Position numbers and translations under genes: made by a program
From: Planctellipticum sp942493135
GTDB taxonomy: Bacteria; Planctomycetota; Planctomycetia; Planctomycetales; Planctomycetaceae
NCBI GenBank assembly: GCA_942493135.1
Contig: OW818684.1
Coordinates: forward strand, 3,782,001 to 3,846,000
Direction: 5' to 3'
Length of the DNA: 64,000 bases
Shown: in pieces, positions 44,266-51,505 of the stretch
Position numbering within the stretch: the stretch's first letter is position 1
Layout: the number at the start of each line of letters is the position of its first letter
The notes under the pieces: model-generated
The model's database searches: none
What the model saw: the letters and a program-made list of their open reading frames with translations, nothing else
What the model was told of the DNA's origin: nothing

Positions 44266-45033
44266 GTGCTGGGCTGGTGGAAAGCGTGGCGACGGAAGAA
44301 GCGTCTGGAGCAGCCGTTTCCGGAGGAGTGGGAGCAACTGGTGCAGACCCGCTGCCGGCACTTTCACGGACTCTCCGACGCCGAGCGCCAGCTTCTGCGA
44401 GAGCGAACGCTGCTGTTCATCGACGAGAAGCAATGGGAAGGCTGCAATGGCGTCGTCGTGACCGCGGAAATGCAGGTCACGATCGCCTCGCACGCAGCCC
44501 TGATGGGGCTCGGCTTCCCGGAAATCCCCTTCGAACGTCTGCTGTCGGTGCTGATTTACCCGGATACATTCGTCGCCCGGCAGCCCCGGCGAACTCCCTG
44601 GGGACCGATGGATCAGGATTTGCCGCTGCTCGGACAGGCCGCCTACCAGGGGCCGGTGTTGTTTTCCTGGCGCGAAGTCGCTCGCGACTGTTTCGAGGCC
44701 CCCGCGGGGCGCAACGTCGTGATTCACGAATTCGCACACCTGCTCGACATGGCCGACCATAACGTCGACGGCGCCCCTGCGTTGTCCACGCCGGAGCAGG
44801 CGGACGCCTGGGCCGAAATCGTGCCTCTCGAATTCCGCAAGCTGCAGCGACTGACCGAACAAGGTCGCCGAACGCTGTTCGACGCCTACGGCGCAACCAG
44901 CGAAGTCGAGTTCTTCGCCGTCACCTGCGAGACCTTCTTCGAACGCCCGCGAGAAATGGCCGAGAAGCACCCGCGGCTCTACGAGCTGTACCGGGACTAC
45001 TACCGGCAGGATCCGGCGGGGCGAATTCGTTGA
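44266..45033 (+). CDS. mtfA: Zinc-dependent peptidase, MtfA family
   Basis: A 255-residue protein related to MtfA, the Mlc-titration factor and metallopeptidase. The H-E-F-A-H motif (His154, Glu155, His158) is the zinc site, followed by L-L-D-M-A-D. A third ligand Glu is expected near E-V-E-F-F-A-V near residue 213. The family's upstream stretch with L-I-Y-P-D-T-F and the W-x-x-G-P-V-L-F-S-W are present. The N-terminus is basic (W-K-A-W-R-R-K-K). The GTG start at 44266 has GGGGAGA six bases upstream. It stands alone, divergent from the prolyl oligopeptidase gene and followed by a foldback element at 45032. Confidence 0.85.
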   Translation: MLGWWKAWRRKKRLEQPFPEEWEQLVQTRCRHFHGLSDAERQLLRERTLLFIDEKQWEGCNGVVVTAEMQVTIASHAALMGLGFPEIPFERLLSVLIYPDTFVARQPRRTPWGPMDQDLPLLGQAAYQGPVLFSWREVARDCFEAPAGRNVVIHEFAHLLDMADHNVDGAPALSTPEQADAWAEIVPLEFRKLQRLTEQGRRTLFDAYGATSEVEFFAVTCETFFERPREMAEKHPRLYELYRDYYRQDPAGRIR

Positions 45034-45107
45034 TCGTTGATGGTCGATCGCAAGAAGGATGCTCTTCTCCGACGATCAACCATAGACGATCGACCATCAA
45101 CGATTCA
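45032..45107. repeat. Foldback element with ATCGTTGATGG-type arms
   Basis: GATCGTTGATGGTCGATCG (45032-45050) pairs with CGATCGACCATCAACGATTCA (45087-45107), 18 bases perfect, with a 36-base spacer. The arms repeat GTTGATCGTTGATGGTCGATCG-like words. It sits between converging mtfA and M42 gene ends, so it may terminate both. Confidence 0.75.
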
Positions 45108-45108
45108 C

Positions 45109-46170
45109 TCACGGCGTAAAATCACACACCGGCGTCACCGACAGGCAGAACTTCGCGATCAACGTCGCCGCGTGATCGAGGTCGTCCAGTGAGACGACTT
45201 CGACCGGGCTGTGCATGTAGCGGTTCGGAATACAGACCAGGCCGGTCGCCACCCCGCCCCGGGATAGCTGCAACTGGGCCGCGTCGTTGCTCGCCGGAAC
45301 CGCCAGGCCGTTGAGCTGCGTCGGGATTCCCGACGCCCCGGCCTGTTGCTGCAGTCGCTCCAGGACGACCGGGTTCACGTTCGGGCCGCGGTAAAGGACC
45401 GGTCCCTGTCCGACCTTCACACGGCCGAACTGAGACTCCTCAACCGTCGGGCAGTCGGTGGCGTGCGTCACGTCCACGACAATGCCGAGCTGCGGATCGA
45501 TCTGAAATGCGCTCGTCTGGACGCCGCGCAGGCCGATTTCTTCCTGCACGGTCGAGACCGCGTAGACCGCCGCCTGCGGGTTCCCCTCGGCGACGCGCCG
45601 AGCCGCGGTGATTACCGTCCAGACGCCGACTTTGTTGTCCATGGCCGGCCCGCAGACCAGATTGTTCCGCAGCGGGCGGAATCCGAGCTGGACCGTGATC
45701 GGATCGCCGATCTCGACCAGCGACCGGGCTTCCTCACCGTCGCGGACGGCGATATCGACCCACAGATTCTTGATTTCAGGGACGACTTTCCGTTCCTCGG
45801 TCGAGAGCAGATGAATCGGTTTGCGGGCGATGACGCCGCCGATCGGTCCCTGCCGGGTCCAGACCTGTACCGCCTGGCCGATCAGCACCTGCGGATCCCA
45901 GCCGCCGATCGCATGGACCCAGAGAAAGCCCCGGTCGTCGATGTGCTTGACCAGCAGGCCGATCTGGTCGCAATGTCCCGCCAGCATGATCCGGGGCGAT
46001 CCCCCCGGATTCACGGCGACAATGACGTTGCCGTGCCAGTCCGTTCGAACTTCCGCCCCGAATGACTGGGCATACTCCCGCACGACATTCTGCACCGGAC
46101 GCTCGAATCCCGACGGGCTGGGTGCGTGGAGGAGGTCTTTGAGAAACTGGGATTCGGCGTCGGTCAGCAT
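45109..46170 (-). CDS. M42-family aminopeptidase/glucanase-like metallopeptidase
   Basis: A 353-residue cytosolic enzyme of the M42 (FrvX/endoglucanase-M) group, a dinuclear metallo-aminopeptidase forming large oligomers. The first metal motif A-G-H-C-D-Q-I-G lies near residue 64, G-P-A-M-D-N-K-V-G near residue 175 supplies the bridging Asp, V-Q-E-E-I-G-L-R-G near residue 206 contains the catalytic Glu pair, and H-S-P-V-E near residue 322 the last His. The N-terminus L-L-H-A-P-S-P-S-G-F is typical. Length is normal. Start ATG 46170. The next gene upstream is divergent across an empty region of 568 bases. Confidence 0.92.
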   Translation of the reverse strand: MLTDAESQFLKDLLHAPSPSGFERPVQNVVREYAQSFGAEVRTDWHGNVIVAVNPGGSPRIMLAGHCDQIGLLVKHIDDRGFLWVHAIGGWDPQVLIGQAVQVWTRQGPIGGVIARKPIHLLSTEERKVVPEIKNLWVDIAVRDGEEARSLVEIGDPITVQLGFRPLRNNLVCGPAMDNKVGVWTVITAARRVAEGNPQAAVYAVSTVQEEIGLRGVQTSAFQIDPQLGIVVDVTHATDCPTVEESQFGRVKVGQGPVLYRGPNVNPVVLERLQQQAGASGIPTQLNGLAVPASNDAAQLQLSRGGVATGLVCIPNRYMHSPVEVVSLDDLDHAATLIAKFCLSVTPVCDFTP

Positions 46171-46738
46171 CGTCGGCGTCCTGAAAAAGTGATTTCTTCT
46201 GTGAAGAATTGATTATCCGTTGGCAGCGATGAAATCCAGTGTCACCAACCTCCGCTGGTGACGTGCTCCCACAAACGACGGCATACGTGGATCGCCGATT
46301 TCCGGAGCCTGGAAGCTGGGTAACCTGGTGTCAAACAGGAAGACTCTCGTCCGCTGCATCCTGCCGGAACTCTCTAAATTTGACGTCATCTGAACGGTTT
46401 TCGTTTGACCGATTGGATTCGTCAGCTTACAGTGAAATCACCTGCCCGGGGCCAGCTTGGCCTGCTGTCGGCACGCGGTGGAGTTGCCACTGCAAGGGGT
46501 GCCGGTGAATGACTTCACCGGCGCGATCGGTTCGCCGATCAGGTCTGTGGGTGCCACAAGGAGGTGCGCAGGCGGAAACAGCGAGGTTTCTGCAGCTCAT
46601 CAGGGACCAGCCGGCCGGCAGAGAAGGCCCGTTGCGGTCATTCTGGCAGGTCGGATGTGATTTCCGGGCTTTTGAGACCGTTCATGCGGGCTCATTAACG
46701 CGGGCTGCATCAAGAGTGACTGCTCAAGGAGGATTGTT
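46171..46738. other. Long intergenic region with hairpins
   Basis: No gene is visible in these 568 bases. Two adjacent hairpins stand out: CCGGTGAA/TTCACCGG at 46502-46521, and GATCGG-TTCG-CCGATC at 46525-46540, the latter with a UUCG tetraloop. They lie 200-240 bases upstream of the BON gene start and could be part of a leader or a small RNA; I cannot define ends. Confidence 0.45.
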
Positions 46739-46969
46739 ATGCCGATTGCTGCTCCGCTCCCTTCCCTCGAACGCCTGGCCAGACTCGTCGAACAGAACGT
46801 CCGACGTCGAACGAACAGTGTGATTGACGGCCTGGAAGTTCAGGTTCAGGATGGTCAGCTCATCATTTCCGGCCGCACATCGAGCTACTATCACAAACAG
46901 CTCATCAGCCATGCCGCGCTCGACGTTGCCCAGGATGTCGCCATCCGCAACGAAGTCGAAGTCGGCTGA
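46739..46969 (+). CDS. Small BON-domain protein
   Basis: A 76-residue protein consisting of one BON-like fold: an alpha helix (L-E-R-L-A-R-L-V-E-Q-N-V), strand I-D-G-L-E-V-Q-V-Q-D, Q-L-I-I-S-G-R-T-S-S, and the final helix/strand H-A-A-L-D-V-A-Q-D-V-A-I-R-N-E-V-E-V. BON domains bind phospholipid or stabilise envelope proteins and are usually exported, but no signal peptide is present, so it would act in the cytoplasm. AAGGAGG stands before the ATG at 46739. It is followed closely (14 bases) by the converging aroB. Confidence 0.7.
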   Translation: MPIAAPLPSLERLARLVEQNVRRRTNSVIDGLEVQVQDGQLIISGRTSSYYHKQLISHAALDVAQDVAIRNEVEVG

Positions 46970-46983
46970 TCTGGTTGCCACGC

Positions 46984-48120
46984 CTACTGCAAGCGCAGCT
47001 CGTCTAGCACTGCGCAGACATCGGTCTCGGGCACGTTGGTGACGGTTTCGACGTGGCCAATTTTCGTCGGCAGGATGAATCGCAGACTGCCGCCGACGGT
47101 TTTCTTGTCGAGCCGCATCCGCTCGAGGATCGCCTCGTTCGACAATGAAGCGCCCGGCGGCAGTGAGATCGGCAGCCCCAGACGTTCCAGCAGCGACCGC
47201 TGCCGTAGCGTGACGTCCGCATCGATCAAGCCCCGCCGCTCCGCCAGCCGACTGGCGTAAAGCATGCCAATCGACACCGCTTCGCCATGCAGCAGCACGC
47301 CGTAGCCGCACAACGTCTCGAAAGCATGTGCGAACGTGTGGCCGTAATTGAGCATCGCCCGCAGACCCGTTTGCTCAAACTCGTCCTGCTCGACGACATT
47401 TGCCTTGAACTGACAGCTCGCGGCGACAATCCGCTGCAGCATTTCCGGCTCGCGGGCCTGAATTCGCTCGACTCCCGCTTCCAGCTCCGCGAAAAAGTTC
47501 TCGTCCAGAATGACGCCGTACTTGACCACCTCTGCCAGGCCCGCCCGGTACTCCCGCTCGGGCAACGTCTGAAACGCGTCGAGATCGATCGCTACGCCCC
47601 ACGGCTGGTAGAAGGCGCCGATCATGTTCTTGGCGCGTGGGTGGTTGACCCCCGTCTTCCCCCCCACCGAACTGTCCACCGCCGCCAGCAGCGTGGTCGG
47701 CGCTTGGATGAACGGCACGCCGCGAACCCAGCTTGCCGCGACAAATCCGGCCAGATCCCCCATCACGCCTCCCCCGACAGCGACGATGACCGTCCGCCGG
47801 TCCGCCTGCATCTCGATCAGCCGGTCGTAGACCTGCGAAACAACTTCCAACGACTTGGAAGTTTCCCCTGCAGGCAATTCGATCGTCTGACACGTCCATC
47901 CGTCCGCTGACAAGCTTTCAGCAACCGTCGCCGCATGCAACGGTCCGACGTGAGCGTCGGTCACGATCAGCGCCGTCGGTGATACCGGTACGCCTCCCGA
48001 CCGGCTCTGCAGCCAGCCGCGAAACCGACGGCCGCTGTCGGCGAGAATTCCGCTACCGATCTCAATGTCGTAGCTCCGTTCTCCCAGCGAAACGGTCACG
48101 CATGTGGATTCGACAGACAC
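46984..48120 (-). CDS. aroB: 3-dehydroquinate synthase
   Basis: A 378-residue cytosolic enzyme of the shikimate pathway that cyclises DAHP to 3-dehydroquinate using NAD and a divalent metal. Motifs in order: V-G-G-G-V-M-G-D-L-A-G-F near residue 115, Q-A-P-T-T-L-L-A-A-V-D-S-S-V-G-G-K-T-G-V near residue 139, the metal-binding Glu in L-A-E-V-V-K-Y-G, N-Y-G-H-T-F-A-H near residue 259, and H-G-E-A-V-S-I-G near residue 276 with the His ligand. All visible ligands fit. It starts with GTG at 48120 with AAGGAA upstream, and is convergent with the BON gene. Confidence 0.95.
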   Translation of the reverse strand: MSVESTCVTVSLGERSYDIEIGSGILADSGRRFRGWLQSRSGGVPVSPTALIVTDAHVGPLHAATVAESLSADGWTCQTIELPAGETSKSLEVVSQVYDRLIEMQADRRTVIVAVGGGVMGDLAGFVAASWVRGVPFIQAPTTLLAAVDSSVGGKTGVNHPRAKNMIGAFYQPWGVAIDLDAFQTLPEREYRAGLAEVVKYGVILDENFFAELEAGVERIQAREPEMLQRIVAASCQFKANVVEQDEFEQTGLRAMLNYGHTFAHAFETLCGYGVLLHGEAVSIGMLYASRLAERRGLIDADVTLRQRSLLERLGLPISLPPGASLSNEAILERMRLDKKTVGGSLRFILPTKIGHVETVTNVPETDVCAVLDELRLQ

Positions 48121-48505
48121 GGGCGGTTCCTTGAAAACTATCGTTCGCGCAATGGCCCGACGATTCTAACGCCCATGATGGCACGGTGAAGCCCGCCGCT
48201 GCGATTCTCCCGACCGGGCTCGCTTCACAATCTTCTGCCCGGAAATTTCCCGGCGGCTTTCAGCGAAAATCGCCGGCCGGATTCCGGCCTCTTCTGCGCA
48301 GCCGCTGCGGCCGGTCTGATCCGTGATGACCGCCGCATGTGTAGACGTCTCGTAATTCATCTGTTAGTGCACTTTTCACGGCCGGCTAACGGCTTCTTCA
48401 TCGCGACCTGGAATACTCCTCCCGTCGCAAGCAGACCCGCCGGGGCCATTGTCCGTCCATCGTCGACGACACGGTCACTCTTTCTTTCATGCCGGAGCAA
48501 CTTTC
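48121..48505. other. Divergent intergenic region
   Basis: 385 bases between aroB and the pilin-like gene. It contains a small hairpin GGCCGG-ATT-CCGGCC (48275-48289) and a nearby CCCGG/CCGGG-type repeat. No gene is visible, and no promoter box is clear. Confidence 0.45.
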
Positions 48506-49669
48506 ATGACGCGATCACGAGACTTTCAGCAGGGAGCGACGCTGAACCGAAGAGCTTTCACGCTCATCGAGCTCCTCGTCGTCATTGCAATCATTGCGAT
48601 TCTGATTGCACTGCTGCTGCCGGCCGTCCAGCAGGCCCGCGAAGCCGCCCGACGGACGCAGTGCCGGAACAACCTGAAGCAGATCGGCCTGGCCCTGCAT
48701 AACTACGCATCGTCGCACTCGAAGTTTCCGCCGGGACGGCTGCTGCCGGATCTCGTCACCAACGGGGTGTCGGCAACCAGCTACACCAACTACAACGCGA
48801 CGAACTCGCTGACTTCCTGGACGGGGACCCGGTCGGTCCACGTCTTCATCCTGCCCTACATGGACCAGGCGAATATCTACAACCTGATCAATTTCTCCGG
48901 GGTGCACTCGCAGCGGTTGACCACCAGCGGAACGCCGACGAATCCAAACTACCAGGCCTACGCCAACGCGGCCGGGCTGTTCCTGTGCCCTTCCGAAGGC
49001 AATTCCGGGCGGGTCATTTCGGAAAACAATTACGTCTACAACTTCGGCGGAAGTACGCCGTATGCCGGGGCGAGCAGCACCACGCAACAGACTAATAATA
49101 CGGCGATGCTGGGAAGTTTCAGTTGTCTCGGCAACGGCGCGTTCACAGCCGGCCGGTCCCTCGCCGAGCGGGATTTCACCGACGGAATGTCGAACACGGT
49201 CATGTTTTCAGAACGGGCGAAAGGGAGCGGTAAGAATCTGGCCGTTGAACTTCCGTCACCCTTCGACGTAGTCACCATGCCCGGACGGACGAACTCCATG
49301 CTCGACCCGGACGTCATGTTCAACGCCTGCGCGAACTACGCCACGATCGACTCGTTCAGCTTCAACTCTTTCGGAAGCTGGCAGGCAGGCAGCGACTACT
49401 CCAACGGCTGGCCGTTCGCAGCCTACAGCGGAACGATGTACAACCACGTCGCTCCTCCGAACTGGACCGGCAAAGACTGCGGAAACTGGAGCGCGATCGC
49501 CGACACCCCCGGGGAGCATGCCATCATTTCCGCCCGCAGCTATCACACGGGCGGCGTGCACGCCCAGTTGGCGGACGGATCCGTTCGCTTCGTCAGCAGC
49601 AACATCGATCGCGGAATCTGGCGGGCGCTGGGGACGCGGGCCGGCGGCGAAGTCGTCAGCGACTTCTGA
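48506..49669 (+). CDS. DUF1559-domain type IV pilin-like protein
   Basis: A 387-residue exported protein typical of Planctomycetota. The N-terminal prepilin-like signal R-A-F-T-L-I-E-L-L-V-V-I-A-I-I-A-I-L-I-A has the Glu at +5 of a type IV prepilin, with a basic leader. The DUF1559 domain runs onward, with C-R-N-N-L-K-Q-I-G-L-A-L-H-N-Y near residue 54, and ends with the diagnostic H-x(9)-D-G motif H-T-G-G-V-H-A-Q-L-A-D-G. Four or five Cys may form disulfides. The family is thought to be surface or pseudopilin related, with unknown exact role. ATG 48506; the N-terminal extension before it is not credible. Confidence 0.9.
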   Translation: MTRSRDFQQGATLNRRAFTLIELLVVIAIIAILIALLLPAVQQAREAARRTQCRNNLKQIGLALHNYASSHSKFPPGRLLPDLVTNGVSATSYTNYNATNSLTSWTGTRSVHVFILPYMDQANIYNLINFSGVHSQRLTTSGTPTNPNYQAYANAAGLFLCPSEGNSGRVISENNYVYNFGGSTPYAGASSTTQQTNNTAMLGSFSCLGNGAFTAGRSLAERDFTDGMSNTVMFSERAKGSGKNLAVELPSPFDVVTMPGRTNSMLDPDVMFNACANYATIDSFSFNSFGSWQAGSDYSNGWPFAAYSGTMYNHVAPPNWTGKDCGNWSAIADTPGEHAIISARSYHTGGVHAQLADGSVRFVSSNIDRGIWRALGTRAGGEVVSDF

Positions 49670-49757
49670 TCGCGAGGCGCGACGACCACCTCCATGATCG
49701 ACGGACTGTCTGCAGTCCGCGCGAACTTCCCACAGTTTCGATTTCAGGGTGCGGACG

Positions 49758-50201
49758 ATGCCGATGCGTTTCTCGTGCCTCGCGACGTTGATCATCGCCG
49801 CGTCCGCGGGGCTTTCGATCTGCGGTTGCAATAGTTCCCAGGTCCCTCCGACGACCGTTCAATCGGCGCAAGCGGAACTGGATGCGGCGAAGGAGGCGCT
49901 CGCCGGCGGCGACTTTCAGACCGCCGAAACGAAGTTCGCCGCGGCGTTGAGCGGCGGATTGAATCCGGATCAGCTCGAAGCAGCGCGCGTCGGACGGATT
50001 CAGGCCTGGATCGGACTCGAAAGATTCGACGAAGCCGCCTCTGGAATTTCAGAACTGAGTCAGGAAGCGGCTGACATGGCGGAGATTCACCTTCTACGCT
50101 ATCGCCTGGCCATGAAGCAGAACGATCAGGCGCAGGCTGATGAGGCGCTGGCCGAGGCCCGCAAACTGAACTCACAAGTGAAAGTCCCCGAGATCCAGTG
50201 A
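49758..50201 (+). CDS. Predicted lipoprotein with helical repeat region
   Basis: A 147-residue lipoprotein: short basic N-terminus, hydrophobic core, lipobox S-I-C-G-C with the lipid-carrying Cys near residue 23. The mature domain has helix pairs A-E-L-D-A-A-K-E-A-L-A-G-G-D-F-Q-T-A-E-T, then L-N-P-D-Q-L-E-A-A-R-V and A-W-I-G-L-E-R-F-D-E-A, matching tetratricopeptide-like repeats used for protein contacts. It overlaps or abuts the EEP gene: an in-frame GTG of the next gene's frame overlaps its stop, and the chosen ATG is 26 bases later. ATG 49758 is preferred over GTG 49749. Partner and role unknown. Confidence 0.65.
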   Translation: MPMRFSCLATLIIAASAGLSICGCNSSQVPPTTVQSAQAELDAAKEALAGGDFQTAETKFAAALSGGLNPDQLEAARVGRIQAWIGLERFDEAASGISELSQEAADMAEIHLLRYRLAMKQNDQAQADEALAEARKLNSQVKVPEIQ

Positions 50202-50227
50202 GCCGGCGCCGCCGGCCAGGAGTGCCA

Positions 50228-51418
50228 ATGTCGTCAGATGTCACGGTCCGTCTGCTGGTCCTCTGTCTTGCGTGCTGCGCATCGTCGCATTGCCTGTCGG
50301 CGGAACCAGCGCCGGCGATCCGCTTTGCGACGTTCAACATTCAGGAATTGAACTGGCCGAAGCTGCAGCAGGTCGATGCGACGGGACGGGGCAGCCATCC
50401 GCAACTGGTCGCCGCCGCGACAATTCTGCAGCAGATCCGCCCCGACATCGTGCTGATCAACGAAATCGACTACACCGGCCCGGTCGACGCCGACGGCGAA
50501 CCGCCGGCCGGGAAAGATGCCGCGGCGGAATTCCTCCGCAGGTACCTGGCGGTCCCCCACGCGGGTCTGGAACCGCTCGCTTATCCGCACCGGTTCTACG
50601 CTCCGTCGAATACGGGTACGCCGTCGAACATCGACCTCAACGGGGATTCCAAGCTCGACGGCCCCAACGATGCTTACGGTTTCGGCCGCTACCCCGGCGA
50701 ATACGCAATGGTGCTGCTGAGCCGCTTCCCGCTGGATGCCGCTGGCGCGCGCACCTTTCGAAAGCTGCTCTGGAAAGAGATGCCAGGCAACCTGCTCCCC
50801 GACGGGACCGCTGGCAAACCGGCGTTCTATTCGCCGCAGTCGGTGAACGTCTTCCGGCTCTCCAGCAAAAGCCATTGGGACGTCCCGGTGACCATCGGAG
50901 GACGCGCGATTCACCTGCTCTGCTCCCATCCGACGCCACCGATTTTCGACGGCCCGGAAGACGCGAACGGTCGCCGCATCCACGACGAGCTGCGATTCTG
51001 GGGCGACTACCTGGCCGGCAATCCGAGATCCGAGTGGATCGTCGATGACCGCGGTCGGCGGGGGGGGCTCGCCGCCGACGCGGAGTTTGTCGTCCTGGGC
51101 GATCTCAACTCCGACCCCGTGCGCAGCGAGGCGGATTACGGGCGACGCCCGATCGAGTGGGTGCTGAAGGACGCACGCGTCATGGATCTCCAGCCGACCA
51201 GCCCCGGCGCGGCCGAGCAGAGCAACCCGCAGAATCTGAGCGACTACCTGCCGTACAAAACTTCCAACTTCGGCCGACTGGACTACGTCCTCCCATCAAG
51301 GGAACTCGCGGTCGGCGGAACCGGAGTCTACTGGCCGGCGCAGAGTGAGCCGGGAGCGGAGAACGCCCGCCTTGCCAGCGACCACCGGCTGGTCTGGGTC
51401 GATCTCAAGCTGCCGTAG
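50228..51418 (+). CDS. Secreted endonuclease/exonuclease/phosphatase-family protein
   Basis: A 396-residue exported protein with signal peptide (L-L-V-L-C-L-A-C-C-A-S-S) and an EEP domain: F-A-T-F-N-I-Q-E-L-N near residue 34, V-L-I-N-E-I-D near residue 77, L-G-D-L-N-S-D-P near residue 296, D-Y-V-L-P near residue 356 and A-S-D-H-R-L-V-W near residue 385. The insert before residue 296 carries D-L-N-G-D-S-K-L-D, a Ca-type loop. Such large bacterial EEP proteins are often phosphatase- or nuclease-like and found in operons with lipoproteins. ATG 50228 with CAGGAG upstream was chosen over GTG 50198. Confidence 0.8.
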   Translation: MSSDVTVRLLVLCLACCASSHCLSAEPAPAIRFATFNIQELNWPKLQQVDATGRGSHPQLVAAATILQQIRPDIVLINEIDYTGPVDADGEPPAGKDAAAEFLRRYLAVPHAGLEPLAYPHRFYAPSNTGTPSNIDLNGDSKLDGPNDAYGFGRYPGEYAMVLLSRFPLDAAGARTFRKLLWKEMPGNLLPDGTAGKPAFYSPQSVNVFRLSSKSHWDVPVTIGGRAIHLLCSHPTPPIFDGPEDANGRRIHDELRFWGDYLAGNPRSEWIVDDRGRRGGLAADAEFVVLGDLNSDPVRSEADYGRRPIEWVLKDARVMDLQPTSPGAAEQSNPQNLSDYLPYKTSNFGRLDYVLPSRELAVGGTGVYWPAQSEPGAENARLASDHRLVWVDLKLP

Positions 51419-51505
51419 CTCCGACCAATTCTCGCGGACGACTGGGGGAGCCGCGGCGCGGCGGGTATGGTAGGGGCCAATCCAGTCCCCGCCTCCGGAG
51501 CCGGC

